NCBI GenBank assembly: GCA_002633005.1
Contig: NMRA01000685.1
Coordinates: forward strand, 62,001 to 126,000
Direction of reading: 5' to 3'
Source of the DNA: Phoronis australis
Lineage: Eukaryota > Phoronida > Phoronidae
DNA: 64,000 bases
Made by a program: the position numbers and the translations under genes. Shown one piece after another: positions 38,922 through 50,670 of the stretch. The notes beneath the pieces are model-generated. The model was not told where the DNA came from. It ran no database searches and saw only the letters and a list, made by a program, of their open reading frames with translations. Positions within the stretch are counted from its first letter, which is position 1. Every line of letters begins with the position of its first letter.

Positions 38922-41900
38922 ATGATTCCTTCTAGCTCTGGGCATAACCTTCAGGTAACACCAGGATACATTTACTCTGATTATATTTCAGTCATTCTGA
39001 ACTGTTCCTCTTTCTAACATTCTTCTATTTTTGTGCAGATAGGATTTTGGGTGTATTTGTCAGTTGCTCAAACGAAGTTTTGGCCTTTGGTTATTGGAGC
39101 CGTGCACTTGCTACTAATTCTGGTTTCCCCGATATCGCCAAACGTTTCGACACAAGGTCTACCTAAGGACAGGGATGTACTCTTGATTAGTTATCTGAGT
39201 TGCTAATCTCAAAGTTGAACAAGAATTTGGGGCGAATGCTACAACATCTGGCGAATGGTTGTTTCTTTGAAGTAGTTTTTGTAAAACTATGTACAGAAAC
39301 GCTAGTCTTTTCAGAATCCACCACCAGACGAAAGTCTTGATAACACTTCAACAGCGTCGTCGAGTTCATCATTAGACACCGTTTTGGAAGTGACCCCTGC
39401 TATTTGCGACATACAGTTGCCCAGTGTTGGAGACGAGAATTCTGGAAGGGAAGACCAGGAAAAGCTTGGCATTACAGACGAAAGTTGTGTGGTTGACGAG
39501 ACTACGTCTTGCTGTGTCACTCTCCAGGAGCCTGTGGGTGCGCACTGCTGTGACAAATCGTCCGAAAACCTTTCACAAGGTTGCCTTGTTGCCGAGTCCA
39601 ATAGTTTAGAAGAAGTGCAGGATTTTGACGAAGACTTCAAAGGACACAGTGGTCGGAATCCATCCACCTGTTATAAGTCACCTGTGGAGGAACAGAAACT
39701 AGGTTATCAAAGGGACGAGGTCGCTTCTGGACAATCCGATAATCAACCAGGAGTATCTCAAAGCGAGCACGTGACCACTTGCGAAGAGCTTTCCCAGTTG
39801 AACACTGACGGAGAATCTCTGGGTGTTATTTCAGCAGATCCACAAGCATTATCTGGACTTCAAGTGTTCCAGCCGCTGGGATACATCTATTTGAGTGGTT
39901 GCCAGGCTATTCCAATATATCCACAGGCAGTTACTGTCATATCGACAGTTGGCGCCTCACAGCTTTCAACGAATCCTTCTGGAGTCTTGTTGGGTAATTC
40001 AGTCATTCCTACGAACACAGCAATGACATCAAACAACTACGCTGTACCTTACGCCTTGGCATGCTGCCGTGATGGAGAGTTGGACGGCTTCTACGGTTAT
40101 GGGCACACGGGAATGCCAATGTACGGATATCCCGTGAAGTATTCGTACTCTGATCCAGCGACGGTTGCGCCTCATTTAGAGCATTATGCAAACAGCGACT
40201 GCAGCAACGTCGCATCTACGTTTACAGTTAACTGTCAACATCCCTCATATTACAGTCCTGACCAAGAGGTACCCTATCCAGATGAAGGTTATTCAAAACC
40301 GTATTATGGCAGACAAGGTGAATACAGACAGTCTTACAATAATTGGGTTGCTGCAGAAGCACACGACAAACGAAGATCCAGTTCTCGTGGATACCAAGAC
40401 GAGCACCCTGCGTCGGTATCTTACAAAACACCGGATTGTTTTTGTTGTGAGCCATCGAGCGAGTACCCGGCAAACAGTTTCGTGAACACCAGTGAAGGGT
40501 GTTTCAGCCATTCTGTGTACCCGGCGTTCAGCTCGAGCCATAGCAACTACCCAGCTAATAATAACGCATGTCGCAGTAATGGGTGTTATGAAACTCCAAA
40601 CGGCAAGTTTCAGCGAAGAGAGGCTCCAGTCTGGCATCAGTCTACTCCACACGAGTATTCAAAACCAGCAAGCAGTTCATTTTTGGGTGCGGAACATGCA
40701 AGAGCCAAACAACATCAGAAAGACATGGAAAATCTTAATCAAGGTTTTCATAACAACATGCATGAATTCTCTAACTTCAAACACGGTGGTGGAAGTGTCG
40801 GAATGTATTATTATCAACCACGCAATACCTACAAAGGAAAGTACTACGCGGATTTAAAGAAATCCCGCTACAACAGCAACATCCCTACCCATGATACTGG
40901 ATATGAAAGAACACCGTATCGCAACCGCTTTGACAAACAAATAATCGGTGAAAACGAACGAAAGCATGCCAGTACATATGTACGTCGGGCGTCGTCTGCG
41001 CTCCCAAGTTCCCGCAATAACACCGCTCCGCCGAACGATAACCGCAGATACGAGTCGAAACCACCCAGCACCTCACATGACCGAGGCATTCCAAGGGCTA
41101 CTGTGAACGAATGGTCCGATTACATGACTGAGTATGCACAAAGATACCAACAAGCTGGTGGAAAGCCGCCAAGTGGAAAATACAGCCACCTGCACAATAC
41201 ACCAAGCACACCAGAATGTGGCGGTCATCAGGAAGATGGTCGTATTGTGGCTGATATGAAAGAGATGTTTCTTAGTCGAGGTTATGTCGTTAACCCAAAC
41301 ACTTATGATCTAGAAATGGTTCGTGGCCAGCACGCGTACATGAATTTTCGCAACAAAGAAGTTGGAAAGAAAGAGCCTCAACCTAACGATAGAGTTAAAT
41401 GTGTTAATCCTCACGCCGTGCCGTTTGTGCCGCGAGATTACGGGTACAGTGATCCGGCCAAAAATGTTACCGTTTGCGAAAGTAATGGAGACATTTCTCC
41501 GACGAATTTCAATGCCAAGGTTAGTTTGCTTCTGAAATATTGGAAAAATGGCATTTTTATTTTTAAACTAAATTTTTGTTTGCTGAATCCCCTTTAGCTA
41601 CGGGTGGAAATTATTGATCGTTGAACATCGAAAAAATACCAGATTTCTTTGCAATCATTCATTGATGGCTCATTTTTCGACAAAAATTTTCAACCTTTTG
41701 TTGATGTTCCAGTGATCACTAAAGATTTTTCACAGTTAAGATTTGGTCAAAAGCAACTTCTTTAGAAACTCCAAGGGAAGTGGTCTCACCGAGATATTCA
41801 AGGTGTTGGCTCTAAAGGTGCGAGCTCTCAAGGTGCAAGCTCTCAGAAATCTCACGTAACGCCAATTTTTCCACGATGAGGTGGCTGAAACAACATTGGT

Positions 41901-42406
41901 AAATAATGTTAGCTTAACTATAGTTCCCTTTCAAAAGACTGACATTAACCTCTGGCATGATTTGACTGCAGTCATCTGAGGCTGCTTCCTTTTTATTGCT
42001 ATCAATCAGGAATGGTCCCAGTCTTCGTTCTCCGCCCGCTTCTTCCTCCGCGAGTGAAAACGATGTCCACCTTGCTCAGGACATCACAGCTTCGTCGTCC
42101 ATATTATGGAGAATTTGATATGAATTTCCAGTTTAGGCATTCAGAACATATACTACGCTCACCTTCCCCTGCAGACCAAGTTGAGCTTTTACGCTACTGC
42201 ATCGGAAATAAATTATTTTCACTTTTTAGGTGGCTGGGAATACTAGCGACTCGAGTGACTCACCTCTGCCCCAAGCGACTCCACAAGCAATGACGTCATC
42301 CATGCACGGCTCATCTAATGCCGGGACTTATGGTACCCGAAGTAATAATAACGGCAAGACCACATACAATAATAGTTACGAGAGACGTTACAAATACAAA
42401 TATTAA
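38922..42406 (+). CDS. Unrecognised Tyr/Asn/Ser-rich, prion-like disordered protein
   Basis: Proposed exons: 38922-38954 (ATG, 11 codons), 39315-41519 and 42230-42406 (TAA). Junctions are GT..AG and all phase 0; the join gives 804 residues. The exon-2 frame is open with no Met near its start, so the small first exon solves the start. The N-terminal third is acidic and Ser rich; the middle is full of Tyr, Ser, Asn, Pro and Gly (YGYGHTGMPMYGYP; QGEYRQSYNNW). A more structured patch near the end of exon 2 (VADMKEMFLSRGYVVNPNTY) may be a short folded motif. The last exon ends YNNSYERRYKYKY. No RNA-binding fold or known domain is seen. A coding-like stretch at 42010-42110 is flanked by an acceptor but lacks a fitting donor and phase, so it was left out. 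Germ-granule-type proteins share this composition, but there is no alignment to support that. Confidence 0.72.
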
Positions 42407-43600
42407 TACCTTATTGTGCAATGCTCATGTACTACCATTGGAAACGGAAGTACACGCCTTCCCTCATCAAGTCTTGTCTTCAATATTGTAACACTTCCGT
42501 CACACACTCTGACGATATTGGCCTAATTGTCCCTCTCCTTAAAAATAGATTTTAGCTAAATAACGATTTCTTCCTCTTCTTGGATTGTAGTGTGTGAGTG
42601 ATAAGGGTTAAAATGAACAAAATGGATGCCAAACAACATATTCCAAATAAGAAAATCGAGACACCCCTCTTCTGGGCCGTAATGCACTTTTAAAGCATCA
42701 CAGATAGGTGCCATAACTTGCTTTATGATGCAATATCGTAAACATTTCAACTTTTGCATACAATAAACTAGATTATTAATTAGAATAGAATACATGGTGC
42801 TGATTTTTTTACTTCAGTCAGCCGAAAATCCCAATTTATAAAATAAGTTAAAAACATTGAGCAGTTTTTAAAACACTGACGCTTTCGAAAGTACACGTCA
42901 AACAAATTCTTTTCCAATGTAACAATTCACTTTAGCCTTTAGGTCACAAAAGGTACAACATTGGTAATTCTTCTCAACGGTCACTTTATAATAAGGTTCA
43001 GTTTACCATTTCATTTATTTGTACGTGTGCAAACCGTGCGTGGACAGAGACGTCTATATAGGTGCCTTTACAAGATAGGGCGCATTTCACAAGTGACTCT
43101 GGCACGTTACGAAGTGTGGAAACCACGTGACGTCTAAATAAGTTTGGTCGTTCACCCCTGAGAGTGGCAACTATTGACAAGAACCAAGTGAAAGCTAAAG
43201 ACGAAGGGAATCCGAAAACACCTGATGTTACAAACCTTTCTTCAAAATTTTCATCTAGACACGCGTTTCCATAGAAACAAAAACGTATTGATGTTTTGGC
43301 AAAAACCTTAGTAACTTTGGAAACGGATGAGGTAGAGACATGATTCTCACAATACTACCACAGCAAACTTATTTCATGTTGCAACTAGCAAAATCGTAAG
43401 ACAAATTAGTAGAAAAATCATTAACGGAACGAGGAGTGTGATTTGAGGTCGCTAACACAGAGTGGCCGTTTCAAGAATTTTAGGGAATTTTTTTAAAGCA
43501 ACGACGATACTTTTCGAAGAGCAAACGCGCCTATAAAGTTAGTTGGAGAGTTTGCCATCATGGTATGGATTATGGCGGATTTATAAAAACTATATCTCTT
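42407..43600. other. Intergenic DNA after the Tyr/Asn-rich gene
   Basis: Likely 3' UTR and spacer. Short open frames at 42556-42795 (-) and 42998-43180 (-) have no support. Confidence 0.35.
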
Positions 43601-43611
43601 GTCTAGTTTCC

Positions 43612-43765
43612 TTAGATGAGGCAGTGTTGCCTGGTTGATAAATGCCCCCTTTCTTTACTGGAGGTCGTGGGTTCGATTCCCACCAGGTCACACTGCTAAA
43701 CCCTTGAGTCAGGTTTCTACATGTAGCTCCTCAGCTCGATTTTAACCATATATTAATAAAGCAAA
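43612..43765 (+). repeat. tRNA-derived SINE family S, best copy
   Basis: GAGGCAGTGTTGCCTGGTTG (A-box region), GTCGTGGGTTCGATTCCCACC (near-perfect B box GGTTCGATTCC), then CCCTTGAGTCAGGTTT and an ATATATTAATAAAG tail. It matches the minus-strand copy at 20802-20960. The sequence just after it (AGTTCCAGGTGATTAGTGCA, 43771) recurs at 58702 (AGATCCAGATGATCAGTGCA), perhaps as part of the tail. Confidence 0.72.
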
Positions 43766-43868
43766 AGAATAGTTCCAGGTGATTAGTGCAATGCGCCCAC
43801 ACGCGACGCCTGCGCACGTCTGGTACAAGGTGTATCAGACCGCCTGCAGTTGTTTTTTCTAAAGAAAT

Positions 43869-44010
43869 AAATAAATGTATGTATGTATGTATGTATGTAT
43901 GTATGTATGTATGTTTGTCTGTATGTATATTTGTATGTATGTATGTATGTATGTATGTAAGTAAGTAAGCAAGCATGCATGCATGCATGCATGTATGTAT
44001 GTAGGTATAT
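43869..44010 (+). repeat. ATGT tetranucleotide microsatellite
   Basis: (ATGT)n with ATGC variants toward the end. The Tyr/Ile/His and Cys/Met/Tyr frames across it are artefacts. Confidence 0.95.
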
Positions 44011-44047
44011 TAACAAAATGAAGTATGGTGAATTCATAGAGCGCTGC

Positions 44048-44617
44048 ATAGGCGGATTTAGGGGGGTGGGGGCAGGGGGCCCGGTCCCCCCTCCCCTTGG
44101 CTACCGCAAAAAAAATAAAAGAGCAAGAGCGTAGGGAAATGTTGAGTTTATCAATTAACATACGGCTGAAACAAGATTTAAATATGTGCAGTTTTAGTGT
44201 TTTTTTTGGGGGGGGGGGAACTGATTACATAAAATATAAAACATGTAATAAGCATTACAAAAAGAAGGTTTCGCGAGCAAACGCTGTGGACCATAAACAA
44301 GTAGGTCTCTTTGTATCAAAGTAGGAGTTAAAATCGTGGTGGTGCAGTGGTAAAGCAAGCGCTCTCTATCTGCCAGGTCGTGAGTCCGAGTCTGTGGTAC
44401 TTGCAATTTTTCCTGTGTGACACTTTCTTCGTGTTTTTTATGCCTTTTTTCTTGGATAATACTTCGGGAATCGAGGAAAATGCTCGACTTTTAAACAGAA
44501 ACCCCCCTCCCTACCTCCCCCCATTCGGTGCTATGCGCATCTACAATCATGCTTTGAGCAAATGTTTACAGACAAAATTTTGGGCCCCCCTTGTGATATC
44601 CTAAATCCGCCACTGCG
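44048..44617. mobile_element. CAGTGGCGGAT-type MITE with an internal tRNA-like segment
   Basis: Left AGGCGGATTTAGGGGGG and right CCTAAATCCGCCACTG are inverted, with G- and C-runs just inside. At 44337-44405 there is a tRNA-like stretch: GGTGGTGCAGTGGTAAAGC (A-box-like) and GGTCGTGAGTCCGAGTC (diverged B box). Relatives: 7604, 49434-49617 and 50242-50352. Confidence 0.65.
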
Positions 44618-45022
44618 CTGACAAGGTCTTGACCTTGTTTGCTTATTCTGAATGAATCATAGCCTCTACTTGTTTTTTTCTCCAATTTCAAAGTACCTTT
44701 GTACATATCAGCACTATTAGTTTACACCTTAACTGTTCCTTGACTAAAACAAAAAAGTTATTGGATCGTGTAATTGTGTGATCTGTACCGTACCTATTAT
44801 ATTGAATAAAAAATGAATAAATATAAAAATAATAATAATCTTTGAAATAGTATATCTAATCTATGCGCATTGGTTGTAATTTGAAGAAAACATCACACAT
44901 TTTTTGAAGGAACAGAACCTTTTTGGCACCATAAACAAGTATCTATGAAGGCACGGCGAATACACCAGCGGCAGCGTACCGGAGATACGTTTTGTCCGTC
45001 AGAGGACGCAACCGGTAACATA

Positions 45023-46752
45023 ATGGCGTCGCTCGTTGCAAACTATGGCAGCGACTTAGAAGATTCTGACGAAGAAGAAACTGAAGAGGTTACAAGTACC
45101 ATTCTAACGAAGGCCACTGATATTACGTGTGTATATTTTTAAAGTGCTGCTAAGCGTTTAATTGATTTCATTCGAGAGTAACGTTTGTAATGTATATGCA
45201 TCCGAATGTTTTTGTCTCATTTACATGATTTACAAAGGTAGGCTACCTATTTCTAGGCTAGTCGTTCATCGTAGCTAGACACGTAACCCGTCTGTAAATA
45301 AGTATTTACAGTGATCTTAGTCTACCAGTATGAAGACTATCCTCAAAATACATTTATATTTGCTCCAAGGCTACTTTCATTGTTGCATCTTTTAAAAACT
45401 CTAGACAGTGACCACCGTCTCTTGTTGTTGATTTACGGTACCAAACATGAATTTCCCCGATTGACAGAGGTTAAAATTTGCTATTTGAGAGCATAAACAG
45501 CGGCGATCAAAAAACACGAACACTCAACGCCCGTATGGGTGATACGAATGAGGTCATTTCTGCTTGTTTTGTGCGTTATTTTTTCCTCTATGTTTTCAAG
45601 CGTTCACTCACTTATGTTGAGCCCTGCCCCAAGACACTTTGTGAAATTCATTCCCTCAATTGTGATCAAGATAATTTTTTCTCCGAACTCGATCTGGAGA
45701 AATTCTCCAATTTTGAGAACCTGCTTCTGCTGGTTAAGTAAGGAATTCATTATTAGAGACTCATTTAAATGAATGTTACAGGTTAAACACCACATTGTAC
45801 AGAGCTGATCTGTTGGCTAGACTGGACTTTTACTTGGAATACTAAAATTAATCTGTTATTGGCATTGAAAAATAAGGCGACCACTTGGAATTGATGGGTA
45901 GAAGCTAGAGATTGCTTGTGTTAACCTAAAATGTGACCAATAATTCTCATATATATTCCAAGTTAATACGTGACAATACCGTTTCACTTATGCACATCAC
46001 TCAGCAGACTTGTTGATCATTTATTTGCTGCCCTCTTGGCTTTTATGCGTTTCGTTTTCAAAGACATCTTGAGCATTACATGATTTGATTATCGTCGTAT
46101 TTTTTCAGATCCACAGCACCAGCTGTCAACTTCCTTGATGGAACGAACCTAACAGATTCCGATGATAGTGAAGACGAGGAAAGTAGAAAGACAGAAAAAA
46201 CAAAGACACAAGCGACACCAGCTGAAGCGGACAGGCTGCCCAACCCCTTGGCACCTTCTCTCCCATCGCCAAGTCTCAGCAAGAGCACGCCGACATCAAG
46301 AGATACACAGTCAGTGTTTGTTAATCCTTTTCTGAAGGCGGAGGAAGCCNAAACGATCTGTGTATGAGAAACATGTGAAGCTCACGGAGCTGGCTGCACC
46401 AGAGACTAAATATGAGAAAAAAATGAAGAGGAAAAAGAAGCAAATGTGTCAGAAATTCCTGAAAGGCAGCTGTAAATATGGTGCAAAGTGTAAATTTTCC
46501 CACGATTTGGGAGGCGGTGAACGGGAACAAAACAGCAATGCTGAGACCATACCACACAACCATCAAAATCCATATAACTACGGAGCACACTTAGACAGCC
46601 AGGTTTGTGAGGATGAAGACAGTTTCACAACAAACTCCTTTAAACGGAAACGAGTTGGCGTAACTGATAATTTACAACCGCCAAAACGTGCATTGCAAAA
46701 TCTTCAGAAACTGAGGCAAGAAGAAAGACCTTGGACAATGCAGAATTGGTGA
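45023..46752 (+). CDS. Small CCCH zinc-finger protein
   Basis: Two exons, 45023-45126 (donor AC|GTGTGT) and 46109-46752 (TGA), joined in phase. One N at 46350 is an extra base: without it the frame is continuous and gives about 248 residues, with it the frame breaks. The start MASLVANYGSDLEDSDEEE is chosen over an in-frame Met at 44945 because this acidic opening looks like a natural N-terminus. An acidic Ser-rich stretch follows, then a motif around VFVNPFLKAEE, a lysine-rich segment, and a single CCCH finger (Cys-x7-Cys-x5-Cys-x3-His in MCQKFLKGSCKYGAKCKFSH), then a polar tail. CCCH fingers usually bind RNA; the basic patch suggests a nuclear protein. I could not name the orthologue. Confidence 0.8.
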
Positions 46753-48615
46753 TGTTTATAGGCATAAATGTGTTAAAAGAGAAATTAAGATAATGCACCC
46801 AGTTCAAGTTGCTGTCTGGTGGGCGAAAATCCAAAATCGTTGCATGTTACTAACTTAACTTTGGTATGAGCGAAGCGTTGATGTTAACTGCAAAGATAGT
46901 TGAACCTTTCATACCTGCTTCGGTAGTTAATGGCATAGAAGTAAATGGTAGGTGGCACTGTCATCATCAAAGTAATCCCAAGCACTGATGCTTAAGGTGA
47001 TGTTCGAGGTAGACTTAGAAATAGCAGGATTTTCTACCCATGTGCTTTAAGATTTTTGTGACAAGTTGAGAATATTTACGTGTGATAATTGACTCAAAGC
47101 TAATTACACTGATGATTATTTGAGCAAAAAATACTAGCAAATATTACCGATGAAACTACCCTTTGGTGACGATAGCAGTGGCTGCTGGCGATAACTTCAA
47201 TGAGACCGAAGTTGACTGCTCATACCGCGCTACTGTTCAATCCACTTATTAACTGGCACCGTTAGCTTCGATTGAGGACTGAAGGACGTTTGTATGAAAG
47301 GGCCTTAAGAGAATGGTCAGGATTTACGAGCATATTTCAAAACTAGCTTTCCAATTGAATTTGTATAGTCTGCTGACTGCCCCCTTGTAAAATATATTCA
47401 ATTTATTCATTTCTTCAAAAATCAATTATCTTGTTTAGATAAGAAGACCACTGCAAAACAAAAATAGATAGCGTTCCGAAGCAGGGAGTGTAATGAACCG
47501 TGGAAAATTTATCAGACGCCCTTGCAAATGCTTCATTAGACATTTCTGTTTTCCAGTTTGAACTGAGTTTTGTAGAATCACAGATTGGTTATATTGTAAG
47601 AGAGGGGCAAACCTCAATGTTAAAACGAAGGATGGTTGAAGTTGTGTGGTCTCTTTATCACTGAACAATGTGTGGCTTAACCTAAGATTGTTTTTAGAGT
47701 TTGGTTCAGTGAAAAATATACCCTGACCATCTTGTTCAGTGTGAGATTTGTATGAACATGAAGATGGATGTCTGTTGTGAAGGTGGGGAAGCTACTTAAA
47801 ACGCATGTTCACCATGGGCGATCAGGCCTACACCTCTGTAACAAGTATCTTCCCACTATGTCAATGAAGAATCTGCCCTTTTATTTGAGGTCGCATGAAA
47901 AATGCAGATGAGACGTTAAACGAGTGCTCACATGTGGTTTTTGTTTAGGAGGTGGATCAGATATCTCATCTGCCTTCTAGTCGAATGGCATGGAAATGCT
48001 GTTGGCACTGGGGATTTTATTTGAAACTGATGTCTAGTATTAGCAATTTCCGATAGGCTCATGGCCATATATTTGGAAATGACCTTTCAAAAATTTTATG
48101 TAAAACCAAATATACACCCGGACAAATTTTTGGAAAATGGGGACGTATTTTTGGAAAATGGGGACGTATTTTTGGAAAAAGTCATAGACAAGTACGTTAT
48201 TATGGTTAGTTACCAACAAATTCACCCAACATCTCGCTAAATGAGTGAAATTGGATTCCCAGAATATGCCTTTTCAAAACCAACAAAATTTTACACCGAA
48301 AATAGGCCTATGGGCATAATTTTGGAAAATTTTCTGAAAATACTCCCATGGATGTACTTTTGAGAGGGTCTGGTTTCTGAAATTTCCGGTAGTAGGAATG
48401 CTGCACACATTTGTACACACAAACAAGAAAAATGTTATAATTAATTTTCCTATGGCTAATGTCATCAATCTATCACATCCTGGATCTCATTTATATATGA
48501 GACGAGAGAATCAATCTCTAACAAGATCACCCAAGGGCAAATTTGAAGACATGCAGTTGAGACAGGAAATAAACCTGCATTCTGTTGATGAAGATAAATT
48601 TTGTTTTAGACCCCT
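46753..48615. other. Intergenic DNA with a short local repeat
   Basis: No supported gene. At 48122-48180 a 21-bp unit (TTTTTGGAAAATGGGGACGTA) is repeated about 2.5 times. Confidence 0.4.
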
Positions 48616-48619
48616 CACC

Positions 48620-49232
48620 ACTATAAAATTGGACTGGATGTGTTGATTACATGCTTGATGAGAAGTAATTTTTGGTCTTGCAAAGAACTGAGAGTTCATT
48701 ATTCCTTGAGACCATGCTTGGAAAATAATATAACGTGGATGACTAGTCAACTTGCTAAGTGGATGACTAGTCAACTTGCTAAGTGGATGACTAGTGAACT
48801 TGCTAAGTGGATGACTAGTCAACTTGCTAAGTGGATGACTTGTCAACTTGCTAAGTGGATGGCTAGTCAACTTGCTAAGTGGATGGCTAGTCAACTTGCT
48901 AAGTGGGTGGCTAGTCAACTTGCTAACTGGATGGCTAGTCAACTTGCTAAGTTGATGGCGAGTCAACTTGCTAAGTGGATGGCTAGTCAACTTGCTAAGT
49001 GGATGGCTAATCAACTTGCTAAGTGGATGGCTAGTCAACTTGCTATGTGGATGGCTAGTTAACTTGCTAAGTGGATGACTAGTCAACTTGCTAAGTGTAA
49101 CCTCAAGCAATAACCAACAGTTCTTTCGTAGCCCAGAAATAATACCTTTTTGACTAAGGAGCAACGTGAGACCAATTTCATGGTGTCTGTGTCAATCAAA
49201 TATTGTTTTTTGTGATGGAAAGTGGGTTTATT
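48620..49232 (+). mobile_element. Foldback element family FB, copy 3, with a 24-bp minisatellite core
   Basis: Left arm GATGAGAAGTAATTTTTGGTC and TTGCAAAGAACTGAGAGTTC; right arm CAACAGTTCTTTCGTAGCCC and GACTAAGGAGCAACGTGAGAC. The core (about 48736-49098) is about 15 units of TGGATGACTAGTCAACTTGC plus TAAG. The long frames on both strands (217 and 140 codons) come only from the 24-bp period. Confidence 0.75.
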
Positions 49233-49433
49233 GCTCCTGTTAAACTTTAAAGTGACACAAAACAAAAAACTCTCAACATATACGTTTTATTGTTGAGTCT
49301 CCCATGAAATTTTAAATGTAAATCTTGTAATTCTCGGCCATTGTTGTGTATTGAGCCATGCACAAGGGGAATATTGAAAGATACTACAAACTGTTCAAAA
49401 TGCAATTTATATAACAAAACACATAGTATCAGT

Positions 49434-49617
49434 AACACGCGCAGATTTAGGAGGTGGGTGGGTGGCGGGGGGTAGTAGGGAGCCAACTCCCTTGCTGGGC
49501 ATGACAAAGAATAGAAATAAAAACGTCACTGCTACGCTGTTGTAGTAGGCGATCAATTTCCTTTGAAAATCTTGAATGCCCCCCTCTTGTGTCATCCTAG
49601 GTCCACCACAGTGTGGG
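49434..49617. mobile_element. CAGTGGCGGAT-type MITE, short diverged copy
   Basis: Left GCGCAGATTTAGGAGG with a G-run, right CCCCCCTCTTGTGTCATCCT then AGGTCCACCACAGTG. Same layout as 44048-44617. Confidence 0.5.
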
Positions 49618-50241
49618 AACTGTTAAGCTTCTACCAAAAATTGCAACTAAAACGCTCAAAATTCACATAAAAAGTACGTAATAATATTTTGAAATTGATC
49701 ATTCACTACAATTTACAACGGGCAGCCCATTAATAGTGTCCAGGGCCTGGGGCCTGATCTTTGTACCGAAAATCGTGCTTGAAATTATTTTTGACATTTG
49801 CTGTTCTACTAACTGTCTATTATTATGTGGTTGAGAACATCATGGTTTACCTCGATGAGTCTAATCCTGGTTTGCACTTTACGGCCGCAGCATTAAAGCT
49901 GTCTGAATCTCCATGAGCTCAAAATCTCGAGTATTTACGCGAGCTGTACCTTGAATCTAGGGTTTAGACTTTGACTAAATACTCATCTGGATGAACCATA
50001 ACACACTCGAGCACAGAATAACAGACAGATATCTTGAGTTCGTATTAAAGTAGAACGGAAAATGTCAAAAGAATTTCTTGTTCAATGGTAACGGATACTT
50101 ATTCCAGTCTTGAAATACAAGGCATTCTTAGACCAGACTTAGAAACATATAGGCCACTCATGAAAAATGTGTGTGGAAGAAAGTCGAGTCCAATGTGAAT
50201 CTTTTGAAACCACAAACTTGTAATCCTATTTTACATAGCAG

Positions 50242-50352
50242 GGGCGGATCCAGGATTTTGAGTTGGGGGGGGGCATGGCAGAGTATTAGCCAGGATTTTG
50301 CCCGACAGACATTCGCCATGGCCCCCTTGGCCCCCCTCTAAATCCGCCACTG
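50242..50352. mobile_element. CAGTGGCGGAT-type MITE, minimal copy (about 110 bp)
   Basis: Left AGGGGCGGATCCAGGATTTT then GGGGGGGG; right GGCCCCCCTCTAAATCCGCC then ACTG. It is the smallest member here and shows that only the ends are conserved. Confidence 0.6.
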
Positions 50353-50670
50353 TATTGGAAAGTTAATTTTTTAACACAAGATCAGATTTCATGCTAATTG
50401 TCAACCTTAATGGAGCCTTAACTTTTTCAGCTGTCAATTGTTGACTGACAAGAGAATATGTTTTCTGAACCCAGGTCTGAAAGTGGCCAATACAGATTTG
50501 CTATGCAGTTGAAAACAGTCTTCTCAAAGAACTCGCACATTTGTCACATAAATAATGCATTTAAAGAAATGCTGAAAGCAGCTGCAGTGAAAAATATAGA
50601 TACGAATTCATACAATATTAAAATACTGCATTTTTGAAAAAAAGAAGTTTGACAATTACTTAAGTAATAC

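Noticed and set aside
40293-40857. Frames of about 120 codons on both strands
   Set aside because: Shadows of the large exon of the Tyr/Asn-rich gene.
42010-42115. Coding-like segment with an acceptor before it
   Set aside because: It meets a stop in the phase required after 41519 and has no donor; direct splicing to 42230 keeps frame and composition.
43612-43720. Possible true tRNA gene (good B box)
   Set aside because: No clean acceptor stem or anticodon arm, and a second copy with the same non-tRNA tail at 20802-20960 shows it is a SINE.
48511-49164. 217-codon minus-strand frame with a Lys-Leu-Thr-Ser-His-Pro repeat
   Set aside because: It comes from a 24-bp minisatellite (a multiple of 3), and the opposite strand is equally open.
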